From: Hofstenia miamia
Lineage: Eukaryota; Xenacoelomorpha; Acoela
DNA: 64,000 bases
Assembly (NCBI GenBank): GCA_004352715.1
Contig: SCFE01000067.1
Coordinates: forward strand, 1,393,443 to 1,457,442
Direction of reading: 5' to 3'
Shown one piece after another: positions 44,990 through 57,870 of this stretch (positions are counted from its first letter, which is position 1; the number at the start of each line of letters is the position of its first letter). The translations under genes and the position numbers were made by a program. A model generated the notes under the pieces. The model was not told the origin of the DNA. It did not search any database and saw nothing but the letters and a program-made list of their open reading frames with translations.

Positions 44990-46132
44990 ACGCAGAATAA
45001 ATTCGATCCTTCACAACTTATTGTTACAAAAATTGCGCGGGTTTGGAGTTGGTGGTAAAATACTAAAACTTATTGCGTCTTATTTAAGGAACCGTAGACC
45101 GTTACAATAAACGAGATAAATTCGATTTTAGTGGATGTAGAAAGTGGAGTTCCACAGGGGTCCATCTTGGGTCCCATGTTGTTTTTAAGGTTTATAAATG
45201 ATTTGCCCTCGGTTTGCAACAATTGTAAAACTTTTTTGTTTGCTGATGACGCAAAAATGTTTTCAAACTTAATAGAACATATTTCCCAAGACTGTCAAAG
45301 AGTTATTGATTGGGGTATTTCGAATTTTATGGTTTTCAATTCTGACAAAACTGTTCTATTTTCAAATAGGGAGACTGCTTTTGTTGATTTTCAAGAAGCG
45401 CAAGTCAATACAAATGATAAAGTAAAGGACCTGGGTGTTATTATTACTTCTATTCTTACCTGGAAGTCTCATATTCAGTCCAGAGTTCATGCTACAAATT
45501 ACATCTTTTGAGGTTGAAACGTTGCACTCCTAATTCTACGCCTATTACTACAAAAGTTAACCTTTACAGATCATATATTCTATCAACTCTGATTTATTGT
45601 TCTTCTGTTTGGCATGCCAATGTCAGCAACTTATTATGTTTGGAGAAATTACAATCCCGGGCTTCAAAGTGGATTATTGGATACTCAATGGACTACCGCG
45701 AACGTTTGTTAAAATTGAATCTTTTACCAATATCCATTTTATTGCAATAAGCAAGTAAATGGTATGTATAATGTTGACGTTTGGAAATATGTCAGCATTG
45801 CAGAAAATTCACGACCTGGTTTAAGCAGTAGTAATAGACTCAAATTTCCAGTACAAAAAACTCGTTTGAAAGGAACAGAGAATTCTTTTTTCTCAAGAAC
45901 TGTTTATTACGTGAATTATCTCTAAGACAAGTATAATTTTTCAATTTATGAAAGATTTTTTGAACAAACGTTAACGGTGCTATTTTTTAATGTTTTACGT
46001 AATTATTATTCTAGGGAAGGTTGCAGCCGTTTTATATTTTGTTCTTGTGTTGATGGTAAATGCAAACTTTTATGAATATTTTGTAGTCTGAAACATGACT
46101 AAATAAAGTCTTTTAGTAGTAGTAGTAGTAGT
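44990..46132 (+). pseudogene. CR1/Jockey-like LINE 3' part with (TAG)n tail
   Basis: Reads LLLQKLRGFGVGGKILKLI, then SGVPQGSILGPMLFLRF (motif B), CKTFLFADDAKMFS (motif C, FADD intact), KVKDLGVIITSILTWKSHI and, after a frameshift, LYRSYILSTLIYCSSVWHAN. It ends in AATAAAGTCTTT followed by about seven TAG units that run into the gap at 46133. The tail is the LINE 3' terminus. 5'-truncated. Related to but clearly diverged from the minus-strand LINE at 37.5-42 kb. Confidence 0.8.
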
Positions 46133-47132
46133 NNNNNNNNNNNNNNNNNNNNNNNNNNNNNNNNNNNNNNNNNNNNNNNNNNNNNNNNNNNNNNNNNNNN
46201 NNNNNNNNNNNNNNNNNNNNNNNNNNNNNNNNNNNNNNNNNNNNNNNNNNNNNNNNNNNNNNNNNNNNNNNNNNNNNNNNNNNNNNNNNNNNNNNNNNNN
46301 NNNNNNNNNNNNNNNNNNNNNNNNNNNNNNNNNNNNNNNNNNNNNNNNNNNNNNNNNNNNNNNNNNNNNNNNNNNNNNNNNNNNNNNNNNNNNNNNNNNN
46401 NNNNNNNNNNNNNNNNNNNNNNNNNNNNNNNNNNNNNNNNNNNNNNNNNNNNNNNNNNNNNNNNNNNNNNNNNNNNNNNNNNNNNNNNNNNNNNNNNNNN
46501 NNNNNNNNNNNNNNNNNNNNNNNNNNNNNNNNNNNNNNNNNNNNNNNNNNNNNNNNNNNNNNNNNNNNNNNNNNNNNNNNNNNNNNNNNNNNNNNNNNNN
46601 NNNNNNNNNNNNNNNNNNNNNNNNNNNNNNNNNNNNNNNNNNNNNNNNNNNNNNNNNNNNNNNNNNNNNNNNNNNNNNNNNNNNNNNNNNNNNNNNNNNN
46701 NNNNNNNNNNNNNNNNNNNNNNNNNNNNNNNNNNNNNNNNNNNNNNNNNNNNNNNNNNNNNNNNNNNNNNNNNNNNNNNNNNNNNNNNNNNNNNNNNNNN
46801 NNNNNNNNNNNNNNNNNNNNNNNNNNNNNNNNNNNNNNNNNNNNNNNNNNNNNNNNNNNNNNNNNNNNNNNNNNNNNNNNNNNNNNNNNNNNNNNNNNNN
46901 NNNNNNNNNNNNNNNNNNNNNNNNNNNNNNNNNNNNNNNNNNNNNNNNNNNNNNNNNNNNNNNNNNNNNNNNNNNNNNNNNNNNNNNNNNNNNNNNNNNN
47001 NNNNNNNNNNNNNNNNNNNNNNNNNNNNNNNNNNNNNNNNNNNNNNNNNNNNNNNNNNNNNNNNNNNNNNNNNNNNNNNNNNNNNNNNNNNNNNNNNNNN
47101 NNNNNNNNNNNNNNNNNNNNNNNNNNNNNNNN
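46133..47132. other. Assembly gap (1000 N)
   Basis: Exactly 1000 Ns. Confidence 0.99.
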
Positions 47133-47330
47133 ACGCGAAAATGATCAATTTTTCATAGTACGGATTGCGGAATTCCAAGGTCGACCCTTTTTTGTTATAA
47201 AACCCTAAAAAAATATGTGATGCTTTTCAATAGTACATATATCGAATGTTAACCATATTTTGAAAATTCTAAAATTTTCCAATATTCACAAATTATTCAA
47301 ATGCACTTTTCCGCCCTTTGTACACCCCCT
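47133..47330. repeat. Dispersed repeat, inverted copy 2
   Basis: Inverted relative to 36165-36360; both copies abut a 1000-base gap. Confidence 0.7.
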
Positions 47331-47558
47331 CTATTCACTATAACTAAATTTATTGACAGTGGGTGATTTGCATCAGCTCCAAAATTTAATGGATTAATTT
47401 ATGGGTCATGATATACTTTCTGTTAACAACAACAAATCGAAAAGAAGTTGCTGAAAACAATCAATGAAAGTGCAGTTTGAAAATAGCTAAAAATAAAATA
47501 TTTGAAACTTTATAAGGATAATCGATAATGTCGTGTGTTCTCCAATATCATGACTACC

Positions 47559-50215
47559 TCACCCCAGTATCTTGATGTTTAACTCTCAGTCAATCGTAAA
47601 TAAAATTGACAACCTGAAAATTATCTGCTCCTCCCTAAAGTCCGACATCATTTCAGTGTCTGAAATTTGGCTAGAAAGCTATCTTTCACGACCACAGGTA
47701 CTTTCTTCTGGATAACTATTTTGGCCCTATAAATTGCGATCGCTCTTGCAAGGGAGGGGAGAAGTATGGTGTGGTCCCACATTAGGTGAAGTTTATTTAA
47801 GCAAGTCTTCTTNNNNNNNNNNNNNNNNNNNNNTCACCCCAGTATCTTGATGTTTAACTCTCAGTCAATCGTAAATAAAATTGACAACCTGAAAATTATC
47901 TGCTCCTCCCTAAAGTCCGACATCATTTCAGTGTCTGAAATTTGGCTAGAAAGCTATCTTTCACGACCACAGGTACTTTCTTCTGGATAACTATTTTGGC
48001 CCTATAAATTGCGATCGCTCTTGCAAGGGAGGGGAGAAGTATGGTGTGGTCCCACATTAGGTGAAGTTTATTTAAGCAAGTCTTCTTCCAACTCCCCATC
48101 AATCTGGAATTGCTGGCGTTGCACTATCCAAATTATAAGGTCCTCCTGTTCACGCTATACATCCCACCTTCGTTGAACGTCGCCGCATGCAAGCCCATTC
48201 TAAATGCTCTTATCACGGAGATCGAAAATTTTCTCCTCGACCATCGAGAAAACAACATTATTATTGGCGGCGATTTTAACATTGGATTTATAAACTCTTG
48301 TCTCCCCAATATAGGTAAATGCTTCTACGCATGGTAGAACTATCATCGATCAAATTCTTAATATGGCGATGTGGATCTTTGTCCCCCGATTGGACATTCC
48401 AAACACTGCATTATGATGTTAAAACCAAAGAAGGAATTTACCCCCAAAATTTTTCACTCGAGCTTTTCCCTCACGACTAGATGACTTCGAATTTAGGCCG
48501 ATTTATTATACCAAGAACAGTTACAAAAAGCGTTCATTTTTCTACGACGCCTTCATCTGAGCAATGGTGATCAATCCGAGATCTAAATTTGTAGAACTTC
48601 TAAGGAACTGAAGTGGATCACTAGCCTAGTGATGGAACTAGAATTGAAAAAAGACTTCTACTTTGACATGAATGCTGATCTATTCATTACTAGTCAATTC
48701 GGAGAAGGTAGCCAAATTGGTCACAATTATTTTTTAAGTCGTCCTATGCAAAAAGAAGTCATGGAGAGTGGTTGACAAAGTCAGGGGAAAGAAGAAATTG
48801 AACAAACTGATTTTTTTGGACTTCTTCGAAGATCAATTGTCAAGGCTTAACCACTTAGCCCACTCTTTCTGCTTGAACAACTCAGACTCGCCCCAGCTTA
48901 GTGAGGATTGTATATTCGACGATAATTTTTTCCCTTAACAAAGTCCCTAAGAAGTTCACAAGCTATTAATTAAATTCAAGATCAATAATGCTCCTACATC
49001 TGATGGCATCTCTTTGATCTTTTTAAAATATTCAGCCCGATCTGTAATATCTTCAACACGTAAATTGAATCAAGATGTTTTCCTACAAAAGATCTTTGAA
49101 AGAATTATTTGTTATAGCAGCGATCAAGAATTTATAAGCAGCTTTGATTCCAACCAATTTGCATATACGAAGCACAAATCAATTACTGCTGCATTTATCA
49201 AAATTACTGACACAGTCTCAAAACTTAGAAACGATAAACGGTTCTCAAGAGCTGTCTTACAAGCAATCGACATTTTTAAAGCGTTCAACACGTTATCTCA
49301 TCGGATCATCATCGAGAAGTTACTAATGCACAATTTTCCAAAAGGCTTCTGCCTGTTCATAGCAAACTACTTATCTAATAGATCATTTCAGATTTCGTAT
49401 AACGGCTGCACAAGTCGCCAGAAGCAGACATCATCCGGAGTACAACAAGGATCAATACTTGATCCACTGCTCTTCTTGACTTTCATCTCAGATTTAAATG
49501 TCTCCCATTCAACAAACCACATCATTAAATATGCGTATGATATTACTTTCATCATTCCCATACCTATCGATGTTGCGGAACTGAGATCCGAACTAAGTAA
49601 TATTGAGAATTGGGCCTCCCAAAATCGTCTTGATATCAACTACCTGGCAAAAGCTCCATCAATCCGTCTAGGACCATATCATGTGTATCGATCAAGAAAA
49701 TGCTAAGCCTGACAATCACCTCCAACTTTAGATTGGATTATCACATCGATGATGTATGCAGAAAGGCCTCTAAGAATCTGTTTTGAGTAACACAACTTAG
49801 AAACTACTCCAACAACTAATTCCTGTTTACTGTCTTCTCTTCTATGGTGTTATTGATCTTTGATTATGCCTCTCAAATTTTTGTGATATTCCCTCGTTAA
49901 ACTCAATAAAAACTAGCACAGATAATAAATCGCGGTTTTGAAATTATTTCTGAAATTTACGAACCTAAGCCTACTATTAGATTCAGAAAAATTCATCTAG
50001 GGATTAATTTGCTCAACGAAATGATCAAAACCTCACATCCTCTTAGTCACCTTTTACGGATAGACTTCCTCGCACCAGCCACTTTTGTCTGAAGAAATTC
50101 TCACGCAGCTCGAGAAGAAACCAATTCTTTCCCTTTTGCAGTCTCTAGAAAAATGGACAATAAAAACGATTTAACATACTGATAACTCTTCTTAGTTGCG
50201 TTAATAAACTTTTAT
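47559..50215 (+). pseudogene. CR1-like LINE relic (endonuclease and RT)
   Basis: Starts with MFNSQSIVNKIDNLKI and SDIISVSEIWLES (endonuclease N-terminus), then TLYIPPSLNVAACKP and NNIIIGGDFNIGF (48110-48290). The RT occupies 49014-49706 in one open frame: FAYTKHKSITAAF, QAIDIFKAFNTLSHRI (motif A, with the Asp present), TSSGVQQGSILDPLLFL (motif B) and KYAYDITFI. In that last motif C the usual YxDD is altered to AYD-I, so catalysis is lost. A 254-base block (47559-47812) is repeated exactly at 47834-48087 across a 21-N gap. The 3' side contains AATAAACTTTTATTTATTT near 50200. Confidence 0.8.
47813..47833. other. 21-N gap flanked by a 254-base duplication
   Basis: 47559-47812 equals 47834-48087; most likely unmerged contig overlap. 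Confidence 0.9.
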
Positions 50216-51418
50216 TTATTTTTACTATTATATAATAATTTTAGAAAATGGGACGTTAGGAGATTTCCAAAGGGTGACCCTATTATAGACGCAATGACTT
50301 CCTGAAACTCCTAATACGTTTTATCAATGACAATTTGTAAAACCCGGTGGTATGCAAATACCGAAACCGATAGGGCGGTATTTTGACGATAGTTTCAAAA
50401 AATACCGATACGGCGGTATCTTGCCTAAAAATTTGATCGGTATTATATTCAAAAGCATGTTTATTTTGTGCAAGTCCACGGATAATGCTTGCTATATCTA
50501 AACTTTTAATATGTTTGTCCAAGGTCTAAGATATGAAATGTTTGATAATTTTGGAAAATCGTTAAGAAGAATGGTCTTGCATCATTTTGATGATTAGCGC
50601 ACAAAATGTAGCCATAAATATATTCTCAAAACGAGTTATTTATAGATTTTTTTCTTAAGAAGTTGAATTTATCTCTTTGTAATACGATAATTATGATTTT
50701 GAAAATCTTTTAAAATATACTCAAGGTCAAAAGATCCATTGCATATGCTATTTACATATTTATAAACTTTAACAGACAAGCGCATTTTGAATAATATACT
50801 GGTGATATGGAACATTTTTGTAGGTTTGCACTTGTCACTTGTTTTTTGATATTAAACATTGTTCTATGGCCTATTTAAAAATTCGATTTTTCTTTGTCAA
50901 AGACAAATGTTCAATAAAATTTATGAATAGTTGTAATCAATATCAGAAGTCAATAAAGTCAAAATTTAAAAAACAAATCCCTTTTGCATATGAACTCCCA
51001 AAAAATTTCGAATAGCTAACATAGCCATAAAATACTGTATACTACAACTGTATAAAATATTTTTTAGTTTTGTTATTATTTTTAAATTTTTAGTTAAATA
51101 CATAAAAACAAATTAGACACAAATAGTTTCAAATTTTAAGGTTAAATTATTATGTAAAAATTGGGAATTTATGTAAATTAAGTCAGAAATAGTTTAGTAA
51201 GAATATTTACATGCAGCTTTATTGTACTAATTTTCTAATAAACATGGAGGTTATTTTGCGGCCCAGCACGTAAATTGTAAATATGATCAGTTCCACTTAT
51301 TTAAATACAAACCTTCTCTAAATAGCAAACATGGTCAATTCTATGACATAGCTTAATATTTGCAAGAGCTTTAATAACAATTTTAGATTTCAATTAACCA
51401 GGATTAGTGAGCTTAGAT

Positions 51419-51419
<1 letters not shown>
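50216..51419. other. AT-rich stretch; hAT-like ACCG/CGGT-rich segment near its start
   Basis: 50340-50450 contains repeated ATACCG / CGGTAT words in both orientations (ATACCGATACGGCGGTAT and neighbours), a pattern seen in termini of some hAT transposons. Elsewhere nothing was recognised. Confidence 0.35.

Positions 51420-51487
<68 letters not shown>
51420..51487. repeat. (CA)n-(TA)n compound microsatellite
   Basis: ACAC repeats followed by TA repeats with a short interruption. Confidence 0.95.
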
Positions 51488-51839
51488 GATGTATGGCAAA
51501 CATACTATTGATTTTTCAAAATCATACAGACACGACTCGCATCTGAAATTGTCATATTTTGTCGCTTTTAGCCTTGAGGTGCAAACAAGCACAAAAATGT
51601 TGTAAATTACATATTTGGAAGGAGAGGATTTCCCTTATTACGGCAATGTTTACTGCAAAATTTCATCGTTTTTGATAAAAATAAAAAATTTAACCCACAT
51701 AAAAAAATTTTTTCTCAGTTATTTTTAAGCGAAGCTGACATATCAGGTTGTTCAAATACAACTTTTTAAACATTACCAAAATATAAACAACTCAAATATA
51801 TAATATTATTAAAATATGTATGCTCTAAAATATTAAAAA

Positions 51840-52035
51840 TTTTAGTCGTGCTCAATTTTTTAGAGTTTTTAATTATTAGGGTTTTAGAAATCGTTGTATT
51901 ATTGTCTTTACTAGGATCTTGAAATTATTGACATTATAACAATGCGCGGGAGCGTAGATTTCAGAATTTAAGTGTCCTGATAGGTGTTGGTATGTTTCAC
52001 TAACATAAGACTGGACGTAAATCAATAAAGTTCAC
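51840..52035 (-). pseudogene. Penelope-like GIY-YIG 3' fragment
   Basis: Minus strand reads SYVSETYQHLSGHLNSEIY (compare SYIGETRRHLETRAKEH at 1.5 kb), then NNFKILVKT and, after a frameshift, TISKTLIIKNSKKLST. That last part corresponds to the C-terminal helix of the nuclease; the 62-kb copy has KISEALIIKNSNKQI. Catalytic residues are lost. Confidence 0.6.
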
Positions 52036-52735
52036 TTCTAATGTGCTAGGTCCAACAAACGAAATAATTTATCAATACTCAACCATGCCGCCTGCCGAGT
52101 GTGATATATACCAATTTTAGTCAATTGTAAGTTACAAGAGGCAACATTAGGATGTTAATTTTTGTCTACATTTTCAAATGTTTATCATGCCAAAAAGGGT
52201 ATACATTTCATTATTGAGGATCGTCTTTATTTTGAAGTTGATTAATTTTTCTTGCATAAAAGGCTATTGAAAAATGATGTAGCATTTTAAAAAAAGACTA
52301 TTTTTTTAGTTAATCTTCAACTATAATATGTAAATTTAAAACATTTTCTATCATTAACCAATAAAGACGAATTTTTTGTAGCGTTTAAAAACTTGACATA
52401 ATAAACATTTGACATTGATGTCCATACACTTAAATTTGACGAATACATTAGGATGTTCATACTCAATGTTCTTGGGAGCGTACTTCAGAAAAGTTAAGTA
52501 TTATTTAATGTTGCTTCTACTTCATATAATTCCCATCAGCAGCTGTCTGCTACAAAGAAATAAATTACGCATCATTGAGTGGCATATATAATTTTTAACA
52601 GAACGGCCTCCATTTTTTTACAGCATCCGTAAGAATTTTTTAAGAATTGGAATTACCATGATTGATTAGCATAGGAGATTTTTAATTAATCAAGTCAAAA
52701 CTACCACTTTTTTTTGGTGTAACTATTCAGCCAAT
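52036..52735. other. No gene seen
   Basis: AT-rich; only short unsupported frames. Confidence 0.5.
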
Positions 52736-53339
52736 CCTTAAATAGAATATGAACACAATTCACATGTCTCCAAAGCAATAAAACGGATTTTTTTCATACC
52801 AATTCTTAATAGACGTGATACAACCGTTGCAGACAGTCTGAAAATTTGTAAATCTCTGATTAGATCCGTACTAGGATGTTGTTGCACAGTCTTGCATCAC
52901 CAACTAGCTTTAACCGAAGTCTAAGCAATTAAGCAAGTACAGATACGTGTGATGAGAATATTCCAACCGGATGTACACAGTATGCGGATTTGTGCAAGAT
53001 TATCTAACTTGAATCACTTTTCAATGGCCGAGAAAACATTTGCCATAAAATTTATCAGAAATATCTAAGGGAATCGCATCTACTCAATTATTTCATCCCC
53101 CACACCCTAAGAGCGTAAGACGCGAAGTTCACAGTCAATACAAGTTCCTTTTTCTCGTCTGGACCGAAAGGATCAATCTTTAATCACCCAAGGAAAACAC
53201 GAAAATTCTAGATACTATATTCATTATATTTATGATTTGTGATTTTTGTAGCGTTTTTAACTTTTGGCTTGCAAATAAGGAAATATAAAATAATAATAAT
53301 GTAGTTGTAATAATTATAATAATAATAATATTCATATAT
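52736..53339 (+). pseudogene. LINE 3'-end fragment
   Basis: Frame reads KAIKRIFFIPILNRRDTTVA, then SLIRSVLGCCCTVLHHQLAL and QVQIRVMRIFQPDVHSM, the helical region after the RT domain, followed by a HP/R-rich tail (SRLDRKDQSLI). It ends in a TAA/ATA trinucleotide-rich tract before the N at 53340. Several stops are present. Confidence 0.45.
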
Positions 53340-53340
53340 N

Positions 53341-53997
53341 AACATGTCACAATAAAACGATGAATTTCATTTTCAAATTTTTACATAAATGCAAAACATT
53401 TTTTTTAGAAGGTATGGTTGAAGTTCCTCTTACTGAGACGGTTTAAAAATTGAAAGTTTAAGCTGCTTCCATGAACATTTGGAATAAATTGATGGGATTC
53501 CCAAAAATCTTCCTTTAGTAATTTGATATGTTATGCCATTAAGGTTAGTAATATAAAGATTTCAATGACAGAAAATTTATCTTCAGAATATGATACTTCA
53601 TAAGTCTCTCATTACATCAGAAATCCAATTCACCTGAAATATGTATTTTGCCGAGTTCATGTCATTCACATGAAGTAATGAAAATTCTCTATGTAAATTA
53701 TCAAAATAAATTATTGTATGATACCATATTTCTGAAGACACTAAAATGTCAATACATTGAATTTTTTGCATACGTTTGAAACATTTATTTTCTTATTGCA
53801 GAACTAGCATGCTGTCCATTCTATTGGCACATGACCGGAGTGCAGGGTCACTAAATCGCCGATAGCTCAAACTTGTTAAATGCAAAATAACCAAGTGAAA
53901 ATCTTAAACGAACAATTATTCATTTATTACAGTGAAACAATGCAAGTATTACAAATTGAATATATTACCTTGTATTTGTAATACGTCAAGTAATATT

Positions 53998-54040
<43 letters not shown>

Positions 54041-54363
54041 CTTTTTATTATGATGCGATTCGTTAATATGAATTACCCCTTGTATATACATTTTCAAATC
54101 AAATGTGTTAGACTTACGTAGATATATCTCAAGAAATTCTTGACTCGTTCAATTTTAATTTTGAATTCGGATAACAATTGTTCGTTGAATTGATTTATGC
54201 TTTCTTTGATCCTGAATCGGTGATTATAAAATGAATATAGCAGAGAATTTTTATTATTATTGAAACAAGCTTGGGAATTTTAGTACCCACACAATAATGA
54301 AATACCTTAGATTCTATTATCACAAACATACTTCCTTAACAATTAAATGTTTTGATAAAAGTT

Positions 54364-54407
<44 letters not shown>

Positions 54408-55519
54408 AACATTATTCATTCAATAGTTTTTTTGAACAATAGCTACTCTTTATATATAGGTTTGATTTTATTCCTTACCATTATTGTCAAGTTAGGCAAA
54501 AATGTCCATAATAGTACTAAACTTTTTTAAGAAGTTTTCCTAATATATTATCTGGCCCGTGCTATGAATATACATTATTCCAATCTTGTAAACGTAATTC
54601 AAACTTAAATTTAGAAAGATTTGGTAATGAAAGGCAATCCCTTCTTTAAAGTTTTAAGAGTGTAATGAAACAATTAAAAAAACTAATACACTGATCAGAA
54701 AATGAGAATTTTTTCACAACGAAAATTGTAGTTTGCTTCTAAACCTATTATGATGATGTTATCAATAAGAGTGCTAGAATTGGATACACTGTTATGAATA
54801 TTGGGTTTGAGTAAGACAATTAAGCGTGATTAACAAAAAAATTTAGCATTTCTTATTCGAAGTAACTCTACGACCAAGTTGATCCTGTTATGCATATCTG
54901 TAATTCGGATACATTGGAGGTCGGAAAGTGCAAATGTCCTAGGCATAGTGCAAGAAGCAAAAATACAAAATAAACAAGGTTTTATATATTTATAGGAGAA
55001 ACATTAAACAAACAAAATTGGCACAAATCTAGATTTCAATACGCGAAAACAACAGAAATTTAGACACTAACTTTAACTTTACAGCTTGGGCACATTTTGG
55101 CCTAATTAATTTGGTTCAATAGTGACCTTGGACCCAGTTGACCAGTGATCTGGTTACATCTCTGTTGTTTAATATATTGACAATGGGATTCTTAGAGTCT
55201 ACTAAACAGTGACAACTGATTTCCAAATCAAACATAAGCATAGTATGAATAGGTTTCTACAACTGCCCTTAACTAGTATATTGTTGGGGTATTAACTTTA
55301 AACAGCATGGAAATTTTTCAAAGTTTTTAATGATTCAAATTTTTTTTTAACAATTTATTACTCAGGAAATAATAAAAATATCTAAAATCTGAAAGGATCA
55401 AGGAATAGAGGAATGTCTGTTCATTCATTTTAGTTTGTAATTACACAAAGAATATACTCCAAGCCTATTAGCAAATTTGAAAATCGTGAGGCATTGGCAG
55501 CTCATTTGCGGAACATGCT
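53341..55519. other. No gene seen; microsatellites only
   Basis: Contains (TA)n at 54004-54036 and (CAT)n at about 54366-54408. No supported coding sequence. Confidence 0.55.
54366..54408. repeat. (CAT)n microsatellite
   Basis: About 14 CAT units. They produce an artefactual poly-histidine frame on the plus strand. Confidence 0.95.
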
Positions 55520-56260
55520 TTAATCCTATTTTACCTGGTGCCCGATTTGACTATCAAATTCAGAATCATCTTCAGAAATATTATTTCTGATTATTGGTTT
55601 AAATTTGCGTGATGTATTTAGCCAAACACCACCACCTCTGGCTTTGTGCTGATGAAGCTTGTCTTCTACAACTTTATTCATTATACTGATGAAGCCTGTC
55701 TTCTACAACTTTATTCATTATACTCTGGAAATTCGTATTTACTAATATGTTTAGTTACAATTTTTTCATTTACTTTTTTGCAGGGCATAATATTTTTGTA
55801 TGCAATATTATTACAATTCATAATTAGTCTTCAAAATAGTTAACTGCATTTGATTTTTATAAATCGGATACTCTGCTAAATGCGTTATGGTTATTTTATG
55901 ATTTTTTAAACATATTTGAATTTATGCATTTCCTTAATATTTTTAACTGGGCAATTCTTATAGTTGTGATTATCCATGCAGTACATACAGTTAGAGGTTT
56001 TCATTGAACATATCTTTGTAGAATGACCAAATTCGCCACAATTCCTAAATATTCTTTCATAATAATGATCAAAAGTACGAACAATTCTAAAACCAAGCTT
56101 TAATTTTTTTTAAATCAACACGGTTCATTTTTGCTGATATCTTCATTATTATTTCTTTGCACTTGCTATAATAGTTAACATCACTGCAATAGACATGTTT
56201 GAATGTGATGTTGAAAACCTGCATTGCTCTGCCTAACGTACTTGAAAATATTAACCATTT
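55520..56260 (-). pseudogene. Gag/ORF1-like zinc-knuckle relic
   Basis: Minus strand. About 56090-55910 reads VRTFDHYYERIF, then RNCGEFGHSTKIC (C-x4-H-x4-C with the first cysteine lost) and CMYCMDNHNYKNC (C-x2-C-x3-H-x4-C), paired zinc knuckles like those of LINE ORF1 or retroelement Gag proteins that bind RNA. Upstream is KCKEIIMKISAKMNRVDLKK. Downstream is KARGGGVWLNTSRKF and SEDDSEFDSQIGHQVK. Frameshifts separate the parts. The element clade is not determined. Confidence 0.5.
55651..55724. repeat. 37-base tandem duplication
   Basis: Two head-to-tail copies of a unit starting TGATGAAGCTTGTCTTCTAC, one base different, inside the gag-like relic. Confidence 0.85.
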
Positions 56261-57870
56261 TCATTTGAAATTTTCAATTCTTAAAAAAGTTCTAAATTTT
56301 AGCCATAAGTAATATTAAGCTAATTATAAGGTCTAAATCCGATGGGATAAACAATGAACTTTAACTGTTTCTTTATAAGTAGGTTGACCTCACAAAAATG
56401 GATTGAGGGATGCAGTGCACAAATTCAGTATCACGGCATGCCTCAATAGGAAAGCGAAAGGATCGCGGAATAGAAACGAAAATGAAAGAGACTATCGCTC
56501 CTATCCTGTGATGCTTTCAAATTTTGAACATCTTTACAAGTTCTTACGTTAAAAGCGTTAAAAAAATTTTAAAAACCATTTAAAAATTTCAAAAATACTT
56601 AGGTTGTTTAAAGCGAAAGACTAAACACATAATTTACGACTAGTTAAAAGAGAAATTTATGAAGTAATATGACAATCAAAGCATTGTTGTTTCCCCAAAA
56701 TTTCCAAAAATGCCTCCATACAATTCTTGAGTTTAGAAAGACAAACACCCATTAGTTATAAAACAAGAAACATTCTTCAATCCGTCTATGTGAAATGAAC
56801 TTCCATAAAGACAATAAGAAAAGCAATATTTCTAAGAATCTTAACCCTATTTTATCTAGGGGTCGACTTGTCTCTCTTCATATTTTTAGATATAACTCAG
56901 GAATAATTGTTAGATAAAAGCCCAGGGAAAATCTATACTAAAGCATATTGCCGTGGCAGAAGTTGATGAAAAGACTAGCAATATACATTTCTTCGAAAAG
57001 ATTTAAATTCTCTTCATACATTATGTTCGAGTTTTTTTGAAGATTTGATCCAATGGAAGCAATAGAGAACCAAGTTTTTTTTGATATATGCAATGATGTC
57101 TCAACCCCATTGAGAAGTGCCGTGTGCATGTCAGAGTTAGATGTGCCGAAGATAATCGCTCGATAAGTTCCTTATTCCTTCTATTTGCTTTTGATTCTTT
57201 TGTTTTAAAGATCCAGTTTTGTTCATCTTCTTTATGAATAGCATACTAATTTATAAAAATAGGATGCAAATTATATCAGTGCATAGTTTTTTGAAATCTC
57301 AATAAAAGCGAAATCAATATCGATTAATGTATCAATGAATGATAAATAAACGTAAGAAATTTTTTGTAATGAATATATTTTCAGTTGATTTAAAATTTAC
57401 ACTCTGATACAGGGATGTTGTAATATTACAATGATCTGCCTCTTATAATCAATACATTTGTGTGAACAAAATTATTATGCTGACATGGATTCAAATAAGC
57501 GAACATATTAAAATCAAATAGGCTTATTGAGTATTTACGTATTCAACTTTAGAAACAAAACTTTGCTCTAATATTAATCGGGCGTTAGAAAAAATTGCAT
57601 ATTCCAGGAGCTTAGAGTACACACTAGTTTCACACACATTGTTAGTAGAATATATGAGGATCAGACCGCTTACTATTTAAACTGTAAAATCTGGTCCGTT
57701 TGGACCACTTAATAAGTAAGTTAAGAACGCAACCCTTCAATGATTTTTGCTGTCAGGAAAAAAACTGCTAAAAATATATATATGGATATAGCGATTGTTA
57801 GGATGATTATTTTTTTGACCTAAACAGCTAGCATTTTAGCTACAAAAATTAACAAAAACAAAAGTTTTAA
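56261..57870. other. No gene seen
   Basis: AT-rich sequence with short unsupported frames only. Confidence 0.5.

Noticed and set aside
54297-54530. Poly-histidine open frame
   Set aside because: Translation of a (CAT)n microsatellite.
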